Origin: Metabacillus lacus
GTDB lineage: Bacteria > Bacillota > Bacilli > Bacillales > Bacillaceae
Assembly: GCF_009674805.1 (NCBI RefSeq)
Contig: NZ_WKKI01000033.1
Span: forward strand, 1 to 44,573
Direction: 5' to 3'
Length of the DNA: 44,573 nt
Both the position numbers and the translations under genes were made by a program. Of this stretch, positions 16,568-24,548 are shown piece by piece. How positions within the stretch are numbered: position 1 is the stretch's first letter; every line of letters starts with the position of its first letter. The notes under the pieces are model-generated. The model searched no databases and was not told the origin of the DNA. It was given only the letters and a program-made list of their open reading frames with translations.

Positions 16568-16693
16568 ACGGGCACTCTTTTATTTAAATGCATTAGGTCT
16601 CTCCTGTCACAAAGAATTTGTAGTTGTTGGTTTAAAAATAAGATCTTATTTATCTATTTATCAGCAAATATCTTCCATAGGGTATGAACCGCT

Positions 16694-16970
16694 TTATATT
16701 TCTTCCGCCGCTATTTTCATTTTTTCAAAAGTAATCGTATTACTAAAATCCTCTTTATCTATCTTTAAACTCTCACACGCATAATAGAGATGTTCCAACC
16801 AGTCATCATCCCCGCATTCCACAGCTTCTTCGCATTCTTTCTCAATATAGGGAGTGCTGATATTCATACCCAAATCCCTAAAGGTTTCTATTGCTTCCAT
16901 GGCACCTGGCCAGTTACGATCCTGCAATAAGCGGACTAATTTTGGTAAGGCCTTATTGTTTCGTGGGTAA
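16694..16970 (-). pseudogene. DUF5071-like (HEAT-type) immunity protein fragment
   Basis: The frame reads from a stop near 16971 through ALPKLVRLLQDRNWPGAMEAI to PYIEKECEEAVECGDDDWLEHLYYACESL and ends at 16694. The LLQDRNWPGA segment and spacing match DUF5071-type helical-repeat proteins, often found as immunity proteins in toxin loci. No start codon or ribosome site is present before the first recognisable residues, so the N-terminal half is lost. Together with the fragment at 16224-16550 it suggests a decayed immunity-gene array. Confidence 0.5.
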
Positions 16971-17127
16971 CCTTATCATATAACCTTTTTTATTGGTTAG
17001 AAAAAAACTAATCATAAAAATATTACTATATCGACAAAAAACTACAAATTATTCATGGCTAGATAGGTAAAATGTTAATTACAAAAGAACTAGAACTATA
17101 AATATTAATAGAGAGAAGGAACTAGCT

Positions 17128-18147
17128 ATGCCATTGCCACTTATTCCATTAATCGTTGCTGGGGCAGCTGCTGCATCTGCAGCTGTAGCGGGTAAAAAAG
17201 GGTATGATTCATACCAAAATATGAAAGAGACAAAAGAGCTTGCAGAAAGCCTTGAGTCCAAGTATAAAAGAGCCTATAAAAACTTTGAAACAAAAAGAGA
17301 CGAAACAAATACTACTTTTGAAGAGTACGGTCGATTAAAGTTAGAGATACTGGACGGAGCAATGAAAGAATTTGTAGATCACTTCAAACAAATTAAACAT
17401 GTGAATTTTAATAGTGAAACAGTTACAGACAAGTTTGTAGCCAATAGCGAAATTGAGCAGTTCATTTTGCATGTTGAGAAACAAGTAGTGAAGGCAGGAC
17501 AAGTAATGACTGCGGGAATCGCTTCTATAGCAGGCGGTGGTTTAGCTGCAATGGGCGCTGTAGGAGCTACTACAACATTTGCGGCTGCCTCTACTGGAAC
17601 GTTAATCACGACGCTTAGCGGGATTGCAGCTCAAAATGCAACATTAGCATTCTTGGGTGGCGGATCATTGGCAGCTGGAGGCTTGGGTGTTGCTGGAGGG
17701 ACGCTCGTTCTAGGAGGGATTGCATTAGCTCCTGCTTTAGCTATTGGAAGTTTGATTTTTGCTTCATCAACAGAAAAGAAACTGCAGGAAATGTATGCGA
17801 AAAAAGCTGAAGTAAATACAGAAGTTCAGAAATTAAAGTCTGCTGCAGAGGTCATGGCACAAATCACTGCTACAACTAAGAGCATGCAGGAGTTAGCTCA
17901 AAGCACACAACAATTATTAATAACTAACGTCAACAAAATGGCTGACATTATTAATCAAAAAGGCATTGACTTCAGAACTTACACAACAGAGGAACAAATT
18001 ATTATCCATAATAATTACAAATTAGCTGTTACAATGCGGGATATTTTAAATACGACAATCTTAGATGAAAAAGGAAAATTACTACCTAACCTCCAGTCCG
18101 TTATTACAGAAGAAAAACAAAAAATTTCAAGTATAAAAGAGGCATAG
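17128..18147 (+). CDS. Glycine-zipper helical protein, gene 1 of a three-gene operon
   Basis: A 339-residue protein of unknown function. A short hydrophobic N-terminus (LIPLIVAGAAAASAAVAG) leads to a charged helical region (about 25-120), a hydrophobic Gly/Ala-rich stretch of some 90 residues (about 123-212, with LAFLGGGSLAAGG and VLGGIALAPALAIGS), then a second long helical region to the C-terminus. Two helical arms around one hydrophobic hairpin is the plan of alpha-helical pore-forming proteins (ClyA/Hbl type). This is an analogy, not an assignment; I recall similar LGGGSLAAGG proteins only as hypotheticals. AGAGAAGGA precedes the ATG and a TATAAA box lies at about 17096. Gene 2 starts one base after its stop, so translation is probably coupled. 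Confidence 0.75.
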   Translation: MPLPLIPLIVAGAAAASAAVAGKKGYDSYQNMKETKELAESLESKYKRAYKNFETKRDETNTTFEEYGRLKLEILDGAMKEFVDHFKQIKHVNFNSETVTDKFVANSEIEQFILHVEKQVVKAGQVMTAGIASIAGGGLAAMGAVGATTTFAAASTGTLITTLSGIAAQNATLAFLGGGSLAAGGLGVAGGTLVLGGIALAPALAIGSLIFASSTEKKLQEMYAKKAEVNTEVQKLKSAAEVMAQITATTKSMQELAQSTQQLLITNVNKMADIINQKGIDFRTYTTEEQIIIHNNYKLAVTMRDILNTTILDEKGKLLPNLQSVITEEKQKISSIKEA

Positions 18148-18148
18148 T

Positions 18149-19507
18149 ATGGTCGCCTTACGACAATCAGAAGTTGACTTTATTGCGGGACAAGTTGTTG
18201 CTGAAACGGTTGAAAGACAAGGAAATGCAATAATTGAAACGGTTGCAGGTTCAGAATATCTAAAAAAAGTTGCTAAACAATATATCAATTGTGCCAGCGA
18301 TAAAACACAAGGCCGGATGTTTGAAATTATAGAATCCACAAAATTTAATGCTGCCGCCGCAAAAGCTGGAAGTGTACTACGGGCAGTGACAACAGATCAA
18401 CTAGGAGAACCGCATGCTGCAGCAGACATGTTGATCCGTAATCCGAACGGAGATATTTTAAAGGAAATACAAGCTAAATCTTATAAAAAAGCGGCTGCAG
18501 CTGCACGAGCTGTTGCAGATGCTAAATATAATGGCATGGATCGGTTAGTGAACAAGGAGAATGAGGAAAAAGTAAATGAGTTAATTAAGAAGCGTATGGA
18601 TTCTAACGGGATCTATGCCTCAGATTATAAGGATGCACATGGTTCAATTAAAGGACAAACGGAGTATGGGAATATCAAAAGCGGCGGGACAACTTATGAA
18701 GAGTCAACTCGTGCTGCAGAAAACCCAGAAACCTTTGCGGCTGAAATGAAACGAGCGGAGTTCCTTTCAGGTGCTAAAACTGCCATACTCGGTGGAGCAT
18801 TGGCAGGGGCCTTTGTAGGTGGAACCATTAATGCAGCTCAAGGTGCATATAAAGGCGAATTTTGTGTAAAAGAGACAGGAAAAGCAGCTGCCAACAGTGC
18901 TGCCCGCGGAGCTGTAATAAGTGGGATCTCATATGGTTTAAAGTATTTAGGGAAGAACAATCCTGTTATGTCGGGTAATGTGGTAACGGCCATTGCTAGT
19001 TCAGCTGTTACTATAACTGAGCTGACGTACAAGTTCTTAACAAAAAAAATTACGACAGAAGAATATGCGGAAGGTTTAGGGGCAAATGCGGTAAGTTGTT
19101 TCTCTGGTATTATCATGACTGCAGCAGGAGCAGCTTTGTTTGGTCCAATCGGAGCTGCTGTTGCAGGAACAGTGGCCTTAATAGGAATGAAACAGCTACA
19201 TAAAGTTTTCACCAGTGCTCGGGCAGACCTGAAGCTTGCAAAGGAAGCACGCCTTCAGGCAGAAGCAGTGTCAGCAGCACTCATTAAACAAATTAAAGAG
19301 GAAGAAAGCCTGCTGATCTCTTATTATCAAGAGTATGAGACGACTTTTGTTGAGTTGAAAAAAATGGTCGATATGGCTATCGTTGATGACAGCTTAACTG
19401 AAAAAACAATTGTATCTTTAGCAGAGGGCTTGGGTGTGAAGTTCCAATATGAAACCTTGGAAGAGTTTGAAGCATTCATGTTAAGTGATGATGTGCTGGA
19501 GCTATGA
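18149..19507 (+). CDS. Nuclease-like plus glycine-zipper protein, gene 2 of operon
   Basis: A 452-residue protein. Residues 55-112 look like a PD-(D/E)XK nuclease core: Glu59/Glu62 in GRMFEIIESTKFN, Asp93 in AADMLIRNPNG and the E-x-Q-x-K strand EIQAKSY (Glu106, Gln108, Lys110). A charged helical region follows, then two Gly/Ala-rich hydrophobic segments (about 207-232, GGALAGAFVGGTI; about 315-352, AAGAALFGPIGAAVAGTVAL) and a helical tail with LKLAKEARLQAEAVSAAL. It could therefore be a membrane-associated nuclease. No family name is recognised; the nuclease reading is inference from the spacing of motif residues. It starts 1 nt after gene 1 and its last codons overlap gene 3 by 4 nt. Confidence 0.72.
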   Translation: MVALRQSEVDFIAGQVVAETVERQGNAIIETVAGSEYLKKVAKQYINCASDKTQGRMFEIIESTKFNAAAAKAGSVLRAVTTDQLGEPHAAADMLIRNPNGDILKEIQAKSYKKAAAAARAVADAKYNGMDRLVNKENEEKVNELIKKRMDSNGIYASDYKDAHGSIKGQTEYGNIKSGGTTYEESTRAAENPETFAAEMKRAEFLSGAKTAILGGALAGAFVGGTINAAQGAYKGEFCVKETGKAAANSAARGAVISGISYGLKYLGKNNPVMSGNVVTAIASSAVTITELTYKFLTKKITTEEYAEGLGANAVSCFSGIIMTAAGAALFGPIGAAVAGTVALIGMKQLHKVFTSARADLKLAKEARLQAEAVSAALIKQIKEEESLLISYYQEYETTFVELKKMVDMAIVDDSLTEKTIVSLAEGLGVKFQYETLEEFEAFMLSDDVLEL

Positions 19508-19785
19508 CTCAATTTCCTTGTACATCCTGCGGAGCATGTTGTTCATCAATAGAAGGTATTGCGTTTCTGGAAAAATACAACCAAAATGGCAGCTGCAATA
19601 AGCTGAAGGATAATGAATGTACCATTTATGAGGAAAGGCCATTGTTGTGCAGAATCGATGAGGCATACGATCAAATATTTTCTGCTTATATGACTCGGAA
19701 AGATTTCTACCGTCAAAATGCAAAAGCTTGTAATGAATTGCAGGAGAAGTTGAATATTTCTCTTGAATATAGAGTTTATATTTAG
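19504..19785 (+). CDS. YkgJ-like cysteine-cluster protein, gene 3 of operon
   Basis: A 93-residue protein with the N-terminal signature CTSCGACC (Cys6, 9, 12, 13) and further cysteines in GSCNKL, NECTIYEERPLLC and AKACNEL. This is the CxxCxxCC pattern of the YkgJ/zinc-or-iron-binding cysteine-cluster family (UPF0153-like), usually assumed to hold Zn or an Fe-S cluster. Its ATG overlaps the stop of gene 2 (ATGA), so the three genes form a tightly coupled unit. It might mature, modify or regulate the two membrane-type proteins; the sequence does not say which. Confidence 0.8.
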   Translation: MTQFPCTSCGACCSSIEGIAFLEKYNQNGSCNKLKDNECTIYEERPLLCRIDEAYDQIFSAYMTRKDFYRQNAKACNELQEKLNISLEYRVYI

Positions 19786-19928
19786 AAACTACGCTTTAAT
19801 ATATGCCCTAAGAGAAGAGATACGGGAAATTAGTAGGAGAAGAAAATCAATATTATGTGTTTAAGGTATTCTCAAGAAGATTATTGTTTTGTGATAAATA
19901 TAGTAGAAAATGAAAAGGGGAGATAGGA

Positions 19929-20177
19929 ATGGTGGATTTAGAAGATATTCATGACGTGTTAAAAGATATCTTAGAAGAGGTTAGAGAGCTGAATACCAGA
20001 GTGAATAGTATTGAAACAGATGTGAGCGAATTAAATACATATGTCTATTCTATTAAACTAGATGTTGGTACAATTGATTCCAATATAAGTTCTATTGATT
20101 CAAACATTAATTCTATTGAAATGGACTTATCATCTGTTAGAAGTGATATTTCAATGATAGAGTTGAAAATAGACTAG
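19929..20177 (+). CDS. Small coiled-coil protein
   Basis: An 82-residue acidic protein that is one continuous coiled coil. Hydrophobic residues recur every 3-4 positions, and a seven-residue unit of the form SI-D-N is repeated (NSIETDV, YSIKLDV, GTIDSNI, SSIDSNI, NSIEMDL). A good ribosome site (AAAAGGGGAGA) precedes the ATG. It follows the three-gene operon by 143 nt and is closed by the terminator at 20217. The spacer between holds a remnant frame (EKRYGKLVGEENQYYVFKVF) that I cannot place. A role as an oligomerising partner or inhibitor of neighbouring proteins is possible but unproven. Confidence 0.65.
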   Translation: MVDLEDIHDVLKDILEEVRELNTRVNSIETDVSELNTYVYSIKLDVGTIDSNISSIDSNINSIEMDLSSVRSDISMIELKID

Positions 20178-20216
20178 TTAGAAATACACCTTTGCCTGTT
20201 AAATATTGATATAAAT

Positions 20217-20254
20217 AAAAGTGCCGTATGAATATCAACTCATACGGCACTTTT
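20217..20254. terminator. Bidirectional terminator between convergent genes
   Basis: A perfect 15-bp inverted repeat AAAAGTGCCGTATGA/TCATACGGCACTTTT around an 8-nt loop. It serves the coiled-coil gene rightward and the helicase gene, whose stop is at 20256, leftward. Confidence 0.92.
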
Positions 20255-20255
20255 A

Positions 20256-23200
20256 TTATGTTATCTTTTCTGCGATTTTCTCGCTTTTAACCAATTCCTT
20301 AACACGCTGATCGATACGTTCTATTTCAGCAAAAGGATTTCTCCACCAGTTTCTGCTCCAAACCCTTTCGATTGTCCAGCCTCTGCTTTCGAGGAAAGCT
20401 TGACGGTAAACGTCCCTTTCCTTAGCGTTTTGGGAACTATGGTACATTGCGCCATCGCATTCTACTCCTAGAATGAATTTGGAAGAATCGTTAGGATGTA
20501 CAATGGCCATATCTATTCGGTAGCCTGACATTCCAACTTGAGTGGTGACCTCATACCCAAGGTTTCTCAGTTGTTTATACACTTGTTCTTCAAAAGGTGA
20601 ATCAAAGTGTAAATCTTGCTGCTTTACGTGAGTATTTACATTCTCATTAATTTCTTGGATTACTGCATTTATGTGCTCGTCCTGTGAACTGGCTACTGCT
20701 TTCGAATACTTTAGATAGGATTTGAAAAGCTTTGGACCAAGCTCAGCGGTATTCGTCACATTTAGTTCCTCAGGATCAATACTTGAAACAACAATAGTTC
20801 CTTCTTTTGCTCGTGTAACAGCAACATTTAATCGGTTTTCTCCGCCTTTTTGGTTCAGCATTCCGAAGCGGTTGTAAATTTTTCCTTCTTCATTTTTCGC
20901 ATATCCTATTGAGAAGAGGATAATGTCCCTTTCATCACCTTGGACATTTTCGATGTTTTTCACAAAAATCCTTTCATCTAAATCTCTTGACATAACTTGC
21001 TGATAGAGAACATTGAATTCCTCATCTTCACCAGCAGTTTTATCAATAATGTCTAAAATTTTAGATTGCTGTTTAGAGTTAAAGGTGATGATTCCTACCG
21101 TTTTACCAGGCTGATTAATCAGCGAGTCTTTTAGTACTTTCACTACCTCAATAGCTTCAATTTCATTTGACTGATTAATCCATCGGCCGTTTACCTTTTT
21201 CCATTGAATAGCAGGTGGATTTTTAAAGGGTATGACGTTTGGAGCGATTTGAACATGTCCGTTATAAAAGGCATGATTTGAAAAGTTTATTAACTCTTCG
21301 TATTTAGATCTATAATGCCACTGCAATATTTTCTCTGGAAATCTCCTTTTCGAAAGATTCAGCAAGCTGATTGATTCGTCAGTCTCGAATTCAGGTTCTT
21401 CATCCTCATCGTCGCTGCTTGCTGAAGATTGGAACATATTGAAGGGTGGGAGCTGCTTTTCATCTCCTGCAACGACAAGCTGCTTTGCTCTGTATACAGC
21501 AGGAATTCCATTTTCGACTGTGCATTGGGAAGCCTCATCAAAAATAACTAAATTGAATAAGCCTTCTTCAAGAGGGAATATGGCTGACACAATTTCGGGA
21601 GAAGCAAGCCAAACAGGCATAATATCAACCAGTCCTTGGCCTGCGAACTGGTTAACAAGTTTTCTCAAGGACCAAATCATTCTCTTCTTGCCAACTTGGT
21701 GTTTAAGCTCTTTGACCTTTTTAATATTTGTCGACTGTACAAAGTCTACACTTTTGGTTAGTGAGTGAATTAAATACTGTGTGGCAACTTTTCTCTTTTC
21801 TTCAATTAATTGAGCAAACGATTCCCTGATTCTTTGAAACTCACTGGTGGATACTTTTTGCACCTGTGGATACTTCTTTTCTGCTTGATCAATCCAGTGG
21901 ACATAAGCTGAATTTCTAAATAAGTCAACCCAGTAGTCTGGAAGAGACATCTCTGATTGATTGGCTTTATTCTGCAACTTTAAAATCACATCTTTAACGT
22001 TTTCCGTGCATCGTGACCAATAGCTGTCCATTTGCTGTAATTCCTCAAAATCTCGATGGAAGTACTCAGTGATTTGGTCAAGTTCTTTAAGAGGGATATC
22101 TCCTTCAGAAATTCTGGTCTTGAATTCTTGAATTTTTTCATCATTTATATACTTATTGAGCTTGTCTATTTCATCAGACATTTGTTTTGTTTCTTTAGCA
22201 AGTTGATGCATGGTAATTAGTGATTTTCTAATCTCTAACCATTCAGTAGAGTTAGTTCCTTTGAACTTATCCCCATTTGAAAGTTCCTCTAAGATTGACT
22301 TGCCTGAAAAAGATGTCCACCACCATAACCTCAGGCCTTGCAGCGTACGCTGATTGCTATCATCTAAATCCGGATAAACCTTATCTAACTTGTTTTCTAT
22401 CATCCAAGTATAGGCAGGAGTGATTTTTTCATGATCAAGCGACTCTAAATAGCTTACAGAATTTCTCGCTTTTTCAAGTGCACCGTTCAGCAGTTCTATA
22501 GCCTGCAGCTTTTCTTTCATATCCATTGAGGCGAAACTTTTACGATGCTTAAGGATATAGTCCTCAGATCCAAACTGGCCGTACCATTCTGCATAGGTAT
22601 AAACACTCTCAGAAATGTTATCCAATTCCTCACGATTTAAGGAATCTAAGATATTTGAAAGCTCGATGATTTGCTTTGTTTCACCTACAGCATTTGCAAG
22701 ACCATATAGGTCGTATAATCTAAAGCCATAAGCCTGTTGCTCATATAACGCTTTTGCAATGCTGTTTAACAGATCTTCTTGATTTTTCAATTTGTTAGAA
22801 GCAGAAGCCAGCATATTCACTGCCTCTTCATGTGTAATCTCATTTTGATCTAAGACAGAAGATAATTTCGTATATAACTTTTTTCTATCCTGCTTTTCAT
22901 CATGTACAAGGGCTATGTGCTTGCTTAATCCCAAACTGTCCAGGCGCTGATAAACGACATCCAATGCTGCCCGTTTTTGACAAACAACCAGGATTTTTTT
23001 CTGCATCTGTAAAGCATCAGTGATTAAATTAACAATCACCTGTGATTTTCCGGTGCCGGGTGGTCCGTGTACAACTAACCCTTTCTGATAACGGGCTTCT
23101 CTTAAGATTTCCTCTTGAGATCCGTCTGCTTGCAAAAGGTTTAAGATGTCAGGTTCGTTCTGAGAATGACTACTATCTACTTCTTCAGTTTCAGCTAACT

Positions 23201-24017
23201 CCTCATTTCCTCCAGAATTTGCTTCTGGATTTATAAGCTCACCAGCAAGAGAAAGCCCGCCTCCTTCTTCAACTTTTTCGATAAGCAGTTCATAATCTTT
23301 TACTAATGATGAGCCGCCTTGAGGGAAATTACCTATGATAGCATTTTCCAGCAGACTAAGATTTGCTATTTCAGGAATATCATCTTTTTTATATTGAGTA
23401 AGTTTTTTAATTCCTGTCTCTGTATACCGAACGTGCAAGTCATACTCTTTAAAAAGGTTTATCCAACTATCGTAGTTGAGTGTGGTTGCAAGACCCGCTG
23501 CTTTTTCAAAGAAATCCTCGGTAAACGACAAATTATTTAGCTTTTTAAAAGCTAAAAATAAAGTCCGATTTAATTGAGGTTCTCCCTCGTCTAAACGAAC
23601 TAACCATTTTTGTGTAACAACATTGTTCTTTTCCAAACGAATGGGATACAGAAATAGGGGAGCTTGAAAAAATGTCCCATCTTGAAGAGTACCTGAAATG
23701 AAAGGAAACCCAAGGTAGAAATCATGGACTCCTGTTTCCTCTTCTATTCCTCTCATATTTCGAGAAAGGTCTGTGAGTTTCTTGGATAGAATCATGGTGT
23801 CTTCATTATCCATCGAAGGTTTAAAGAGTGTAATGTCACTCTTAGATTGGTTAACAATCTTTTCAACAATTTTTGTGCTGACTTTTTCATCACTTATTTT
23901 ATCCAGCTCAGTTAAATCAAAACTCCATTTATTATAGAGTTTCAAAAGACGAATTGAACGGTTACTTCTGCTGATGTTATTCAATTTGTCCCGCATGTGT
24001 ATTAATTGTTCTTTCAT
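20256..24017 (-). CDS. SF1 (Upf1-like) helicase with C-terminal DUF559/Vsr-type nuclease
   Basis: A 1253-residue cytoplasmic protein. The N-terminal 300 residues are uncharacterised. The helicase has Walker A GPPGTGKSQ (about 317-325), motif Ia with VCQKRAALDVVYQRL, a long helical insertion (about 390-790), Walker B FDEASQ (about 824), GDEKQLPPF, the HYRSKYEELINFSN motif, NVQGDERD (about 1025) and NVAVTRAKE. The C-terminus is a PD-(D/E)XK nuclease of the DUF559/MTES_1575 type: YRIDMAIVHP, then GVECDGAMYHSS, and DVYRQAFLESRGW. Such helicase-nuclease fusions are frequent single-gene members of defence islands. It has its own extended -10 promoter and a dedicated terminator. Target unknown. Confidence 0.88.
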   Translation of the reverse strand: MKEQLIHMRDKLNNISRSNRSIRLLKLYNKWSFDLTELDKISDEKVSTKIVEKIVNQSKSDITLFKPSMDNEDTMILSKKLTDLSRNMRGIEEETGVHDFYLGFPFISGTLQDGTFFQAPLFLYPIRLEKNNVVTQKWLVRLDEGEPQLNRTLFLAFKKLNNLSFTEDFFEKAAGLATTLNYDSWINLFKEYDLHVRYTETGIKKLTQYKKDDIPEIANLSLLENAIIGNFPQGGSSLVKDYELLIEKVEEGGGLSLAGELINPEANSGGNEELAETEEVDSSHSQNEPDILNLLQADGSQEEILREARYQKGLVVHGPPGTGKSQVIVNLITDALQMQKKILVVCQKRAALDVVYQRLDSLGLSKHIALVHDEKQDRKKLYTKLSSVLDQNEITHEEAVNMLASASNKLKNQEDLLNSIAKALYEQQAYGFRLYDLYGLANAVGETKQIIELSNILDSLNREELDNISESVYTYAEWYGQFGSEDYILKHRKSFASMDMKEKLQAIELLNGALEKARNSVSYLESLDHEKITPAYTWMIENKLDKVYPDLDDSNQRTLQGLRLWWWTSFSGKSILEELSNGDKFKGTNSTEWLEIRKSLITMHQLAKETKQMSDEIDKLNKYINDEKIQEFKTRISEGDIPLKELDQITEYFHRDFEELQQMDSYWSRCTENVKDVILKLQNKANQSEMSLPDYWVDLFRNSAYVHWIDQAEKKYPQVQKVSTSEFQRIRESFAQLIEEKRKVATQYLIHSLTKSVDFVQSTNIKKVKELKHQVGKKRMIWSLRKLVNQFAGQGLVDIMPVWLASPEIVSAIFPLEEGLFNLVIFDEASQCTVENGIPAVYRAKQLVVAGDEKQLPPFNMFQSSASSDDEDEEPEFETDESISLLNLSKRRFPEKILQWHYRSKYEELINFSNHAFYNGHVQIAPNVIPFKNPPAIQWKKVNGRWINQSNEIEAIEVVKVLKDSLINQPGKTVGIITFNSKQQSKILDIIDKTAGEDEEFNVLYQQVMSRDLDERIFVKNIENVQGDERDIILFSIGYAKNEEGKIYNRFGMLNQKGGENRLNVAVTRAKEGTIVVSSIDPEELNVTNTAELGPKLFKSYLKYSKAVASSQDEHINAVIQEINENVNTHVKQQDLHFDSPFEEQVYKQLRNLGYEVTTQVGMSGYRIDMAIVHPNDSSKFILGVECDGAMYHSSQNAKERDVYRQAFLESRGWTIERVWSRNWWRNPFAEIERIDQRVKELVKSEKIAEKIT

Positions 24018-24110
24018 TTTAAAACCTCATTTTAATCATTTTGGCTATTTGCGTATTTATGTGAACTTTCTGTCGAAATATAGAAAAAAATGTAATAAAT
24101 ACTCATCATC

Positions 24111-24119
24111 ATTATAACA
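24111..24119 (-). promoter_or_regulatory. Extended -10 promoter of the SF1 helicase-nuclease gene
   Basis: On the minus strand TGTTATAAT, a consensus -10 with a TGN extension, lies about 94 bp upstream of the start codon. No good -35 is present. Confidence 0.55.
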
Positions 24120-24548
24120 AAAGAGCTGTGAATATATAACTATTTGGTGCGAAGTGGATTATTGCCAATTAGATTAATCTTTGTAAGGTACAACTGGAAA
24201 AACCCCATTAGAAGAAAGCCATATTTACTGTCTAGCTCAGGAATATTGGACCCCATTCAGTATGGATGCGGTCGGACTTCATTGTCTCTAATTATTTTTC
24301 ATTTGACAATTCACCTGTCCCTCTATCTCTATCCCGCAAATTATAATTAGTACTTTTATCTTTTTCGACAAGAAAACCTTCTTAAAGTCAAAAGAAGAGG
24401 ATTTATTTCCCAAGTTTCCCCAAGGGGAATTGAATTAAGATGAAGAATATAACCATTGAGTAAAATTAAGTAAACATAATTCTCATAAAAGATGCAAAAT
24501 TGAATAACCAATACTAGGTAGTCTATCGTGTGGGAAGGAACTTATTAT
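24120..24548. other. Intergenic region upstream of the nuclease-helicase gene
   Basis: No gene is supported. The stretch 24144-24300 is less A+T-rich than its surroundings and looks like debris of something transferred, but no frame is recognisable. The left 16-bp inverted repeat (24312-24327) lies here. Confidence 0.5.
24312..24327. repeat. Left 16-bp inverted repeat flanking the nuclease-helicase gene
   Basis: TCACCTGTCCCTCTAT is the exact reverse complement of 27681-27696. The core CACCTGTCCC is a half of the GGGACAGGTG-type palindromes seen elsewhere in the window. Confidence 0.75.

Noticed and set aside
24144-24350. Rightward 68-codon ORF upstream of the nuclease-helicase
   Set aside because: No ribosome site, composition unlike a protein gene, and it crosses the 16-bp inverted repeat.
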